DNA from: Lepturacanthus savala
Lineage: Eukaryota > Chordata > Actinopteri > Scombriformes > Trichiuridae
Length of the DNA stretch: 64,000 nt
Direction: 5' to 3'
NCBI GenBank assembly: GCA_030544235.1
Contig: CM060476.1
Span: forward strand, 27,196,733-27,260,732
This document shows positions 33,217-45,900 of the stretch, piece by piece (positions within the stretch are counted from its first letter, which is position 1; each line of letters opens with the position of its first letter). Both the position numbers and the translations under genes were made by a program. The notes below the pieces were generated by a model. The model ran no database searches. It had not been told where the DNA came from and saw only the letters and a list, made by a program, of their open reading frames with translations.

Positions 33217-34256
33217 TATGTTCAACTACACACACACACACCAATAAACTCATTGACTCAGATTACTGTGTGGTATTATTGACTACAAATAAATACCAGA
33301 GATACACTGTTTACATCTTTACTGCAATACTTTACTACATTAACTCACAAGACTAGCTAGATGTGTTTATTAAAACTCAACTAAAAGTAAAGTCACTATA
33401 TAAATAATAATAATAATACATTTTATTTATTGGGCGCCTTTCGTAGCCTCAAGGTCGCCTTACATAAAGTATATTAAAAACAGTAGTATTGTTTAGGCAA
33501 TACTAGAAACAGAATAATAAACTCTGATTAATATCTGACTGAAAATGACTGATGTCAATAACAATATTCTGATATTATATTATACAGTACATAATACTGA
33601 TGTACCTAAACTTTTTAACTGCAAAACTTTAACTCCATTAAGATCACACGACAGTGATTAATAAACGCTCATTCTATCAAAAGCAGATTTTCACACACAC
33701 ACCCTCCAAATACAGTAACAGTAGTTATGTCTTACACAAAGGGCTAAGAAGCTAGCGGCCTAACGGCACTAATGCTAACAATAACCACAATACACGAACA
33801 AAAACAACAATCCTGTCAAAAATATAAATTGTCCTCACCAAGAAACACCCACCCAGTCATAGTAAGACACACACACACACGGCTAACAACAGCATTAATG
33901 CTAACATCACACATCAACATCACACGGTAAAAAAACGACCAAAAAAGCAAATCCTGACAAAAACATAACTTTTCGTCTCGGACACAGACTGCCACGCGGA
34001 CATAAAACCATTTAAATACTAAAAGCAGTTATGTCAGAAGCACTCTGGCGAAGTAGCTAACAGGCTAATGCTAACGGGATGACGAGGCAAAGAAAATAGT
34101 CATTTACTCAGAAGAAGTCTATCTTACCTGTTGAAGCCGGTCACAGGCGTCCGGGATCCAAGGAAACGATTAAATAATCCACAAAAATGCGATTTTCGTC
34201 TAAATCTGTCTAATAGTCCAATAAACAGCGGAGCAGCAGCAAAGTCCTTTGTTCTC
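33217..34256. other. Non-coding stretch with a dispersed-repeat tail
   Basis: No gene. At 33404-33475 an AATAATAAT tract is followed by ATTTTATTTATTGGGCGCC and CAAGGTCGCCTTACAT, a wording common in dispersed fish repeats; a retroelement tail or MITE end, family not determined. Short CA tracts occur at 33228-33241 and 33869-33880. GCTAATGCTAAC-type words recur at 33770-34080. Confidence 0.4.
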
Positions 34257-34470
34257 TGAGTGGTAGTGTTGTGTCGGTTGTGAACGAACGAATCAAAAGA
34301 ACGAGTTCTTTTTGGTGAACCTAGTTCACTTCCTCGAAAAGACCCGTTCTTTTCGTTCGCGGCGTCCTTAATTGGCTGAACAGTCTGGTCACCAATCATA
34401 TTTCCTCCCTAGGCAAGCTAGAAAACAGCAGCAGCTTTCCTGGTTGTACTACACGCGTGAGGAGGGCGGG

Positions 34471-34472
<2 letters not shown>

Positions 34473-34540
<68 letters not shown>
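34473..34540. repeat. (TG)34 microsatellite
   Basis: Uninterrupted TG dinucleotides for 68 bp. The Cys-Val-Cys-Val readings across it are artefacts. Confidence 0.97.
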
Positions 34541-34541
<1 letters not shown>

Positions 34542-34564
34542 TGCTCCGCCGAGCCGTTCACTTT

Positions 34565-35264
34565 GGGAATTGTCGTTCACTTTGAAGAACTAGTTCATTT
34601 CAGATCGTGGGGGGGGAGGGGTTGGGGCGTGTGTCTATGTGTGTATGAGTGTGCTGGTGTGTTTCCTATTCGACAATAAAATGCAACAAAATGATTTCTG
34701 ATTTATTGGTTATTTTTAATAAGGATAATAATAATAACAATAGTTATTATTATTATTATTATTAATAATAATGTTAACAGTATTATTGTTTTTAACCAAC
34801 CTTTACTGTAAAATGTCTGAGTTTTAAAAAGCTATATATTCAAAAAAAAAAAAAAAAAAAGGACACATACACCAACAGTACAAGAGCGAACCGTACACTG
34901 AACGGCTTCCCCTTAAATTCAGTGGATTCGTTCAGAACTATTTCACGCGAAGCTGTTCACTAAATGGCTCAGACCTATGGGCAAGTGGTTCAGTGAACGG
35001 TTCGCACCCACTAGCAGGGAAGCGGTTCACTGAACGTTTCGCACCCACTAACAGGGAAGCGGATCAGTGAAAGGTTCGCACCCACTTGGAGGAAAGTAGT
35101 TCAGTGAACGGTTCGCACCCACTAGCAGGGAAACGGTTCAGTGAACGCTTATTTGTTGAATAGGAAAGCAGAAAGCACAGAGTGAACGAAATGAACGAAA
35201 TGAATGGTTTTTTTTACTGAACGATCTGAACTGAACTAGTTCTTCAAAGTGAACGACAATTCCC
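34565..35264. mobile_element. Short inverted-repeat element (700 bp) of uncertain class
   Basis: A 44-bp sequence at 34565-34608 (starting GGGAATTGTCGTTCAC) is the reverse complement of 35221-35264 with one mismatch. Between the arms lie an ATT-rich tract (34726-34770), A19 (34842-34860) and a 37-bp minisatellite. The left flank (34257-34370) has related GTTCACT/GAACGA words, so the real element may extend outward to about 34257. No coding capacity. Probably a MITE-like or fold-back element; no target duplication identified. Confidence 0.55.
34984..35145. repeat. 37-bp minisatellite
   Basis: About four to five copies of a unit beginning GGTTCAGTGAACGGTTCGCA and continuing CCCACTAGCAGGGAAGC. 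Each unit contains a near-palindrome GTTCAxTGAAC. Copies differ at a few bases. Confidence 0.8.
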
Positions 35265-35300
35265 ATAACTACTGAGTGGAGCTGAGAGTCAAAGGGAGAG

Positions 35301-35340
35301 AACAAGATGGCCGCTGTCTATGCTGGATGATGACGTCAGT
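35301..35340. promoter_or_regulatory. Possible promoter-type motifs (YY1-like and CRE)
   Basis: AACAAGATGGCCGCTG at 35301-35316 resembles a YY1 site, and the full CRE palindrome TGACGTCA lies at 35331-35338. Both are typical of CpG-type core promoters. No transcript start or gene on either side can be tied to them, so this may be coincidence. Confidence 0.25.
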
Positions 35341-35584
35341 CCTTCCAGAAGATTCCGAAACCGATAAATTTGATAATTCAACGATTTAGAGATTAAAAAG
35401 TAATTATTTTATTCATCATTATTTTCCCACTGAAAGTCCTGAGTAGTTTAAATGTGTATTCATAGTTTTTACTCCCTTTTTTCTTGATGTGATCCTGATA
35501 TATTCTATATGTCTTTGTTTTAATGTTTTTTTTTATTTTCTTGAGTCTCCTGACCAATAAACTGTGATTTATTTAGTTTTAACT
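35341..35584. other. AT-rich non-coding stretch
   Basis: No gene, tandem repeat or splice-like exon recognised. T-rich tracts and a CAATAAACTG word occur near 35555. Confidence 0.4.
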
Positions 35585-35842
35585 TTAAATATATAATACA
35601 GATCCACACAACTGCCAGTAGCAGGAGTCCTGAACTTGTCCACAGCATTTTCTCTCTATATCCATGGGCATCTCCTGGCAGTTTGTGTAGACACACCATG
35701 GGGGTCGCTCTGCAGCTGGGGGGTCTGATGGAGGGGCACTGGATGTAAGTTGGAGCACGTCGAGCATTAGGCTGAAGTCACGGGTCAGACAGAGCTCCAG
35801 CAGTTCATGTGATTGTTCTAAGCTCAGTGAGTGAATCCTGGC
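35585..35842 (-). pseudogene. P2X7 C-terminal-domain-like exon
   Basis: The exon follows the acceptor TTATTTTATTTACAG (AG just above 35842). It reads ARIHSLSLEQSHELLELCL, then SSAPPSDPPAAERPPWCVYT, then NCQEMPMDIERKCCGQVQDS. The spacing WC...C..MP...E..CC is the hallmark of the Cys-rich cytoplasmic domain of P2X7 receptors, also found alone in many multicopy fish proteins. After GQVQDS the family would continue; this copy drifts and stops at 35585, so a frameshift or truncation is likely. There is no channel part, so this is not a P2X receptor gene. One conserved Cys is replaced by Tyr (WCVYTNC). Confidence 0.6.
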
Positions 35843-36154
35843 CTGTAAATAAAATAACAAACTCTAAAGAACAGCCATGTTGTCCTTGTATTTTATGTAT
35901 ACAGTCCATTATAGGTACGTTAACAAGTCACTGAAAACTCGATTAAGATAAAAACAGTTCTTTGTCAGAGGCAAGATACGTTTAAAAAGTAATATCATTT
36001 GATTTGTAATGCATTTTCATTGAAAACAATCTCAAAGCGCTACATAAAAGCATACGTTATACATGAAAACAATAAAAACTAACAAAATAAAATCAGTTAT
36101 AATGGGCTATTTAAAATGGATAACAGAGAAGTAATGTGATGAAAACAAGAACAC
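35843..36154. other. Putative intron with a dispersed repeat
   Basis: Between the two P2X7-like exons. It contains GAAAACAATCTCAAAGCGC and TACATAAAAGC near 36020-36060, a phrase common in fish dispersed repeats. Confidence 0.35.
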
Positions 36155-36305
36155 TTGTCCGGTCTCCGCGTGCCCTTCCTCTTTCTCTTCTTCCTCTTCG
36201 GGCCCTTGGTGCTCCTCTTATATGTCGCTGGGGTTGTTCTCTGGATGTAGATGGCTCCGGAGTATAATCAGAATCAGAACCAACAAGGCTCTCGTCATGG
36301 AAGCT
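36155..36305 (-). pseudogene. Upstream exon of the P2X7-domain-like gene (basic, disordered)
   Basis: Minus-strand frame FHDESLVGSDSDYTPEPSTS, then REQPQRHIRGAPRARRGRR, then ERGRARGDRT, between a weak acceptor (TTGATTTAG above 36305) and a possible GTGTTC donor below 36155. An acidic/Ser then Arg-rich linker upstream of the Cys-rich domain fits the organisation of this fish family as I remember it. No start codon exon was found before the inverted-repeat arm. Confidence 0.45.
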
Positions 36306-36616
36306 CTAAATCAATGAACAATTTATATAACACAGCTAAAAGTCAAACAAAACACACTTGTGATTCAGCTACATATTATAAACTTGATAAATTAGGATAA
36401 CTTTAGCTATGATGTAAAGTTCTGCACACTACTGTAAAGATATTTGGTCATAAACATCACTATGTAACATTAGCAGCTAGGTAGCGTATGAATTGGGGCT
36501 GTTCAGAAAAAAAAACATAATGGTGATATACAACAAGGTGAACAGGTAACAGAGATTTGCTGTTTTTACTGGCATACAATTTCTTACACCTATAAAATAA
36601 ATAAATAAAAACAATT
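36306..36616. other. Non-coding stretch before right inverted-repeat arm
   Basis: No gene or repeat recognised; AT-rich with short A tracts (36509-36517). Confidence 0.4.
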
Positions 36617-36990
36617 GTGAATTGTCTAGTTTTTCTTTAACCTTACTTCTCATCATTACAAACAGTGATTTCAACAACAACATCATTACATACTCACAAT
36701 ATATTTTAACTTTTAACGTTAGTATAGGCATTTCAGGCACTAGAGTGCGTTTGACCACTGTTGTTGATACAGTTGTTCTTCCTTGCACCCATTGGTGTAT
36801 GTGAAGCCTAATATTTGAGATTGAACGAGGCCTTCCCATGGCTTCTTGATGAAATTATTTAAATTTGTGTGGCCTTCTGTCGCCTTTCTGCTATTCCTGT
36901 AGTAACCCCTGTGGTGACCTTTATGCCAAAAGAATTTCACTTTGTTACTATAGATGTCTGGATTCTGGATGTCTGGAAAATAATGTCGGA
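36617..36990 (-). repeat. Right arm of ~375-bp inverted repeat flanking the unique spacer
   Basis: Reverse complement of 17160-17538 with scattered substitutions. Here the shared ~75-codon frame is uninterrupted on the minus strand (about 36980-36740): FPDIQNPDIYSNKVKFFWHK, GHHRGYYRNSRKATEGHTNL, NNFIKKPWEGLVQSQILG, FTYTNGCKEEQLYQQQWSN. It has no ATG at its start and could be an old exon or transposon fragment. It abuts the satellite at 36991, the same monomer base as on the left side. Confidence 0.92.
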
Positions 36991-39900
36991 CTTTCCCAGG
37001 TGAATTTCTAATCCAAAACTATACCATTGTACATAAAATAAAAGGTAAATACGATTTTCTGTAAAAATATTTCACTGATTCAGGCATACATCGCTTTTCA
37101 AATTATTGTTCTCTTCCGACCGAGAGAATGCTTATGGAGCAATAAAAACTTTAAAACACAAACCACATGAAAACAATAGCTTTTCCAGGTGAATTTCTGA
37201 TCCAAAACTATACCATTTCACATAAAGTAAAAGGTAAATAAGTTTTTCTATAAAAATATTGTACTGATTTAGGCCTATATAGCTTTTTGTCTTTTTGGGC
37301 TCTTCAGACCGAGAGAATGCATATGGAGCAATAAAAACTTTAAAACACAAACCACATGAAAACAATAGCTTTTCCAGGTGAATTTCTGATCCAAAACTAT
37401 ACCATTTTACATATAGTAAAAGGTAAATAAGATTTTCTGTAAAAATATTGTACTGATTTAGGCCTACATAGCTTTTGGTCTTTTTGTGCTCTTCCAACCG
37501 AGAGAATGCATATGGAGCAATAAAAACTTTAAAACACAAACCACATGAAAACAATAGCTTTTCCAGGTGAATTTCTGATCCAAAACTGTACCATTTCACA
37601 TAAAGTTAAAGGTAAATGAGATTTTCTATAAAAATATTGTTCTGATTTAGGCTTATATAGCTTTTTGTCTTTTTGTGCTCTTCAGACCGAGAGAATGCAT
37701 ATGGAGCAATAAAAACTTTAAAACACAAACCACATGAAAACAATAGCTTTTCCAGGTGAATTTCTGATCCAAAACTATACCATTTCACATAAAGTAAAAG
37801 GTAAATAAGTTTTTCTATAAAAATATTGTACTGATTTAGGCCTATATAGCTTTTTGTCTTTTTGGGCTCTTCAGACCGAGAGAATGCATATGGAGCAATA
37901 AAAACTTTAAAACACAAACCACATGAAAACAATAGCTTTTCCAGGTGAATTTCTGATCCAAAACTATACCATTTTACATATAGTAAAAGGTAAATAAGAT
38001 TTTCTGTAAAAATATTGTACTGATTAGGCCTACATAGCTTTTGGTCTATTTGTGCTCTTCCAACCGAGAGAATGCATATGGAGCAATAAAAACTTTAAAA
38101 CACAAACCAGATGAAAACAATAGCTTTTCCAGGTGAATTTCTGATCCAAAACTGTACCATTTCACATAAAGTTAAAGGTAAATAAGATTTTCTATAAAAA
38201 TATTGTTCTGATTTAGGCTTATATAGCTTTTTGTCTTTTTGTGCTCTTCAGACCGAGAGAATGCATATGGAGCAATAAAAACTTTAAAACACAAACCACA
38301 TGAAAACAATAGCTTTTCCAGGTGAATTTCTGATCCAAAACTATACCATTTCACATAAAGTAAAAGTGAATAAGTTTTTCTACAAAAATATTGTACTGAT
38401 TTAGGCCTATATAACTTTTTGTCTTTTTGGGCTCTTCAGACCGAGAGAATGCATATGGAGCAATAAAAACTTTAAAACACAAACCACATGAAAACAATAG
38501 CTTTTCCAGGTGAATTTCTGATCCAAAACTATACCATTTCACATAAAGTAAAAGGTAAATAAGTTTTTCTATAAAAATATTGTACTGATTTAGGCCTATA
38601 TAGCTTTTTGTCTTTTTGGGCTCTTCAGACCGAGAGAATGCATATGGAGCAATAAAAACTTTAAAACACAAACCACATGAAAACAAGAGCTTTTCCAGGT
38701 GAATTTCTGATCCAAAACTATACCATTTCACATAGAGTTAAAGGTAAATAAGATTTTCTATAAAAATATTGTTCTGATTTAGGCTTACATAGCTTTTTGT
38801 CTTTTTGGGCTCTTCAGACCGAGAGAATGCATATGGAGCAATAAAAACTTTAAAACACAAACCACATGAAAACAATAGCTTTTCCAGGTGAATTTCTGAT
38901 CCAAAACTATACCATTTTACATATAGTAAAAGGTAAATAAGATTTTCTGTAAAAATATTGTACTGATTTAGGCCTACATAGCTTTTGGTCTTTTTGTGCT
39001 CTTCCAACCGAGAGAATGCATATGGAGCAATAAAAACTTTAAAACACAAACCACATGAAAACAATAGCTTTTCCAGGTGAATTTCTGATCCAAAACTGTA
39101 CCATTTCACATAAAGTTAAAGGTAAATAAGATTTTCTATAAAAATATTGTTCTGATTTAGGCTTATATAGCTTTTTGTCTTTTTGTGCTCTTCAGACCGA
39201 GAGAATGCATATGGAGCAATAAAAACTTTAAAACACAAACCACATGAAAACAATAGCTTTTCCAGGTGAATTTCTGATCCAAAACTATACCATTTCACAT
39301 AAAGTAAAAGTGAATAAGTTTTTCTACAAAAATATTGTACTGATTTAGGCCTATATAACTTTTTGTCTTTTTGGGCTCTTCAGACCGAGAGAATGCATAT
39401 GGAGCAATAAAAACTTTAAAACACAAACCACATGAAAACAATAGCTTTTCCAGGTGAATTTCTGATCCAAAACTATACCATTTCACATAAAGTAAAAGGT
39501 AAATAAGTTTTTCTATAAAAATATTGTACTGATTTAGGCCTATATAGCTTTTTGTCTTTTTGGGCTCTTCAGACCGAGAGAATGCATATGGAGCAATAAA
39601 AACTTTAAAACACAAACCACATGAAAACAATAGCTTTTCCAGGTGAATTTCTGATCCAAAACTATGCCATTTTACATATAGTAAAAGGTAAATAAGATTT
39701 TCTGTAAAAATATTGTACTGATTTAGGCCTACATAGCTTTTGGTCTTTTTGTGCTCTTCCAACCGAGAGAATGCATATGGAGCAATAAAAACTTTAAAAC
39801 ACAAACCACATGAAAACAATAGCTTTTCCAGGTGAATTTCTGATCCAAAACTGTACCATTTCACATAAAGTTAAAGGTAAATAAGATTTTCTATAAAAAT

Positions 39901-42900
39901 ATTGTTCTGATTTAGGCTTATATAGCTTTTTGTCTTTTTGTGCTCTTCAGACCGAGAGAATGCATATGGAGCAATAAAAACTTTAAAACACAAACCACAT
40001 GAAAACAATAGCTTTTCCAGGTGAATTTCTGATCCAAAACTATACCATTTCACATAAAGTAAAAGTGAATAAGTTTTTCTACAAAAATATTGTACTGATT
40101 TAGGCTTACATAGCTTTTTGTCTTTTTGTGCTCTTCAGACCGAGAGAATGCATATGGAGCAATAAAAACTTTAAAACACAAACCACATGAAAACAATAGC
40201 TTTTCCAGGTGAATTTCTGATCCAAAACTATACCATTTCACATAAAGTAAAAGGTAAATAAGTTTTTCTATAAAAATATTGTACTGATTTAGGCCTATAT
40301 AGCTTTTTGTCTTTTTGGGCTCTTCAGACCGAGAGAATGCATATGGAGCAATAAAAACTTTAAAACACAAACCACATGAAAACAATAGCTTTTCCAGGTG
40401 AATTTCTGATCCAAAACTATACCATTTCACATAAAGTTAAAGGTAAATAAGATTTTCTATAAAAATATTGTTCTGATTTAGGCTTACATAGCTTTTTGTC
40501 TTTTTGTGCTCTTCAGACCGAGAGAATGCATATGGAGCAATAAAAACTTTAAAACACAAACCACATGAAAACAATAGCTTTTCCAGGTGAATTTCTGATC
40601 CAAAACTATACCATTTCACATAAAGTAAAAGGTAAATGAGATTTTCTATAAAAATATTGTTCTGATTTAGGCTTACATAGCTTTTTGTCTTTTTGTTCTC
40701 TTCAGACCGAGAGAATGCATATGGAGCAATAAAAACTTTAAAACACAAACCACATGAAAACAATAGCTTTTCCAGGTGAATTTCTGATCCAAAACTATAC
40801 CATTTCACATAAAGTAAAAGGTAAATAAGATTTTCTGTAAAAATATTGTACTGATTTAGGCTTACATAGCTTTTTGTCTTTTTGTTCTCTTCAGACCGAG
40901 AGAATGCATATGGAGCAATAAAAACTTTAAAACACAAACCACATGAAAACAATAGCTTTTCCAGGTGAATTTCTGATCCAAAACTATACCATTTCACATA
41001 AAGTAAAAGGTAAATAAGTTTTTCTATGAAAATATTGTACTGATTTAGGCCTATATAGCTTTTTGTCTTTTTGGGCTCTTCAGACCGAGAGAATGCATAT
41101 GGAGCAATAAAAACTTTAAAACACAAACCACATGAAAACAATAGCTTTTCCAGGTGAATTTCTGATCCAAAACTATACCATTTCACATAAAGTAAAAGGT
41201 AAATAAGTTTTTCTATAAAAATATTGTACTGATTTAGGCCTATATAGCTTTTTGTCTTTTTGGGCTCTTCAGACCGAGAGAATGCCTATGGAGCAATAAA
41301 AACTTTAAAACACAAACCACATGAAAACAATAGCTTTTCCAGGTGAATTTCTGATCCAAAACTATACCATTTCACATAAAGTAAAAGGTAAATAAGTTTT
41401 TCTATGAAAATATTGTACTGATTTAGGCCTATATAGCTTTTTGTCTTTTTGGGCTCTTCAGACCGAGAGAATGCCTATGGAGCAATAAAAACTTTAAAAC
41501 ACAAACCACAAGAAAACAATAGCTTTTCCAGGTGAATTTCTGATCCAAAACTATACCATTTCACATAAAGTAAAAGGTAAATAAGTTTTTCTATGAAAAT
41601 ATTGTACTGATTTAGGCCTATATAGCTTTTTGTCTTTTTGGGCTCTTCAGACCGAGAGAATGCATATGGAGCAATAAAAACTTTAAAACACAAACCACAT
41701 GAAAACAATAGCTTTTCCAGGTGAATTTCTGATCCAAAACTATACCATTTCACATAAAGTAAAAGGTAAATAAGTTTTTCTATAAAAATATTGTACTGAT
41801 TTAGGCCTATATAGCTTTTTGTCTTTTTGGGCTCTTCAGACCGAGAGAATGCATATGGAGCAATAAAAACTTTAAAACACAAACCACATGAAAACAATAG
41901 CTTTTCCAGGTGAATTTCTGATCCAAAACTATACCATTTCACATAAAGTAAAAGGTAAATAAGTTTTTCTATGAAAATATTGTACTGATTTAGGCCTATA
42001 TAGCTTTTTGTCTTTTTGGGCTCTTCAGACCGAGAGAATGCATATGGAGCAATAAAAACTTTAAAACACAAACCACATGAAAACAATAGCTTTTCCAGGT
42101 GAATTTCTGATCCAAAACTATACCATTTCACATAAAGTAAAAGGTAAATAAGTTTTTCTATAAAAATATTGTACTGATTTAGGCCTATATAGCTTTTTGT
42201 CTTTTTGGGCTCTTCAGACCGAGAGAATGCATATGGAGCAATAAAAACTTTAAAACACAAAACACATGAAAACAATAGCTTTTCCAGGTGAATTTCTGAT
42301 CCAAAACTATACCATTTCACATAAAGTAAAAGGTAAATAAGTTTTTCTATAAAAATATTGTACTGATTTAGGCCTATATAGCTTTTTGTCTTTTTGGGCT
42401 CTTCAGACCGAGAGAATGCATATGGAGCAATAAAAACTTTAAAACACAAACCACATGAAAACAATAGCTTTTCCAGGTGAATTTCTGATCCAAAACTATA
42501 CCATTTTACATATAGTAAAAGGTAAATAAGATTTTCTGTAAAAATATTGTACTGATTTAGGCCTACATAGCTTTTGGTCTTTTTGTGCTCTTCCAACCGA
42601 GAGAATGCATATGGAGCAATAAAAACTTTAAAACACAAACCACATGAAAACAATAGCTTTTCCAGGTGAATTTCTGATCCAAAACTGTACCATTTCACAT
42701 AAAGTTAAAGGTAAATAAGATTTTCTATAAAAATATTGTTCTGATTTAGGCTTATATAGCTTTTTGTCTTTTTGTGCTCTTCAGACCGAGAGAATGCATA
42801 TGGAGCAATAAAAACTTTAAAACACAAACCACATGAAAACAATAGCTTTTCCAGGTGAATTTCTGATCCAAAACTATACCATTTCACATAAAGTAAAAGT

Positions 42901-45900
42901 GAATAAGTTTTTCTACAAAAATATTGTACTGATTTAGGCCTATATAACTTTTTGTCTTTTTGGGCTCTTCAGACCGAGAGAATGCATATGGAGCAATAAA
43001 AACTTTAAAACACAAACCACATGAAAACAATAGCTTTTCCAGGTGAATTTCTGATCCAAAACTATACCATTTCACATAAAGTAAAAGGTAAATAAGTTTT
43101 TCTATAAAAATATTGTACTGATTTAGGCCTATATAGCTTTTTGTCTTTTTGGGCTCTTCAGACCGAGAGAATGCATATGGAGCAATAAAAACTTTAAAAC
43201 ACAAACCACATGAAAACAATAGCTTTTCCAGGTGAATTTCTGATCCAAAACTATACCATTTCACATAAAGTTAAAGGTAAATAAGATTTTCTATAAAAAT
43301 ATTGTTCTGATTTAGGCTTACATAGCTTTTTGTCTTTTTGTGCTCTTCAGACCGAGAGAATGCATATGGAGCAATAAAAACTTTAAAACACAAACCACAT
43401 GAAAACAATAGCTTTTCCAGGTGAATTTCTGATCCAAAACTATACCATTTCACATAAAGTAAAAGGTAAATGAGATTTTCTATAAAAATATTGTTCTGAT
43501 TTAGGCTTACATAGCTTTTTGTCTTTTTGTTCTCTTCAGACCGAGAGAATGCATATGGAGCAATAAAAACTTTAAAACACAAACCACATGAAAACAATAG
43601 CTTTTCCAGGTGAATTTCTGATCCAAAACTATACCATTTCACATACAGTAAAAGGTAAATAAGTTTTTCTATGAAAATATTGTACTGATTTAGGCCTATA
43701 TAGCTTTTTGTCTTTTTGGGCTCTTCAGACCGAGAATGCATATGGAGCAATAAAAACTTTAAAACACAAACCACATGAAAACAATAGCTTTTCCAGGTGA
43801 ATTTCTGATCCAAAACTATACCATTTCACATAAAGTAAAAGGTAAATAAGTTTTTCTATAAAAATATTGTACTGATTTAGGCCTATATAGCTTTTTGTCT
43901 TTTTGGGCTCTTCAGACCGAGAGAATGCATATGGAGCAATAAAAACTTTAAAACACAAACCACATGAAAACAATAGCTTTTCCAGGTGAATTTCTGATCC
44001 AAAACTATACCATTTCACATAAAGTAAAAGGTAAATAAGTTTTTCTATAAAAATATTGTACTGATTTAGGCCTATATAGCTTTTTGTCTTTTTGGGCTCT
44101 TCAGACCGAGAGAATGCATATGGAGCAATAAAAACTTTAAAACACAAACCACATGAAAACAATAGCTTTTCCAGGTGAATTTCTGATCCAAAACTATACC
44201 ATTTCACATAAAGTAAAAGGTAAATAAGTTTTTCTATGAAAATATTGTACTGATTTAGGCCTATATAGCTTTTTGTCTTTTTGGGCTCTTCAGACCGAGA
44301 GAATGCATATGGAGCAATAAAAACTTTAAAACACAAACCACATGAAAACAATAGCTTTTCCAGGTGAATTTCTGATCCAAAACTATACCATTTCACATAA
44401 AGTAAAAGGTAAATAAGTTTTTCTATGAAAATATTGTACTGATTTAGGCCTATATAGCTTTTTGTCTTTTTGTGCTCTTCAGACCGAGAGAATGCATATG
44501 GAGCAATAAAAACTTTAAAACACAAACCACATAAAAACAATAGCTTTTCCAGGTGAATTTCTGATCCAAAACTATACCATTTCATATAAAGTAAAAGTTA
44601 AATAAGTTTTTCTATAAAAATATTGTACTGATTTAGGCCTATATAGCTTTTTGTCTTTTTGGGCTCTTCAGACCGAGAGAATGCATATGGAGCAATAAAA
44701 ACTTTAAAACACACACCACATGAAAACAATAGCTTTTCCAGGTGAATTTCTGATCCAAAACTATACCATTTCACATAAAGTAAAAGGTAAATAAGTTTTT
44801 CTATAAAAATATTGTACTGATTTAGGCCTATATAGCTTTTTGTCTTTTTGGGCTCTTCAGACCGAGAGAATGCATATGGAGCAATAAAAACTTTAAAACA
44901 CAAACCACATGAAAACAATAGCTTTTCCAGGTGAATTTCTGATCCAAAACTATACCATTTCACATAAAGTTAAAGGTAAATAAGATTTTCTATAAAAATA
45001 TTGTTCTGATTTAGGCTTACATAGCTTTTTGTCTTTTTGTGCTCTTCAGACCGAGAGAATGCATATGGAGCAATAAAAACTTTAAAACACAAACCACATG
45101 AAAACAATAGCTTTTCCAGGTGAATTTCTGATCCAAAACTATACCATTTCACATAAAGTAAAAGGTAAATAAGTTTTTCTATGAAAATATTGTACTGATT
45201 TAGGCCTATATAGCTTTTTGTCTTTTTGGGCTCTTCAGACCGAGAGAATGCATATGGAGCAATAAAAACTTTAAAACACAAACCACATGAAAACAATAGC
45301 TTTTCCAGGTGCATTTCTGATCCAAAACTATACCATTTTACATATAGTAAAAGGTAAATAAGATTTTCTGTAAAAATATTGTACTGATTAGGCCTACATA
45401 GCTTTTGGTCTATTTGTGCTCTTCCGACCGAGAGAATGCATATGGAGCAATAAAAACTTTAAAACACAAACCACATGAAAACAATAGCTTTTCCAGGTGA
45501 ATTTCTGATCCAAAACTATACCATTTCACATAAAGTAAAAGGTAAATAAGATTTTCTGTAAAAATATTGTACTGATTTAGGCCTACATAGCTTTTGGTCT
45601 ATTTGTGCTCTTCCGACCGAGAGAATGCATATGGAGCAATAAAAACTTTAAAACACAAACCACATGAAAACAATAGCTTTTCCAGGTGAATTTCTCATCC
45701 AAAACTATACCATTTCACATAAAGTAAAAGGTAAATAAGTTTTTCTATAAAAATATTGTACTGATTTAGGCCTATATAGCTTTTTGTCTTTTTGGGCTCT
45801 TCAGACCGAGAGAATGCATATGGAGCAATAAAAACTTTAAAACACAAACCACATGAAAACAATAGCTTTTCCAGGTGAATTTCTGATCCAAAACTATACC

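Noticed and set aside
34372..34679. Cys-Val repeat proteins
   Set aside because: Translations of the (TG)34 microsatellite.
17160..36990. A giant virus-like or Maverick-type element between the inverted arms
   Set aside because: No B-family polymerase, integrase, packaging ATPase or capsid-like frame is visible; the contents are nested ordinary transposons on both strands.
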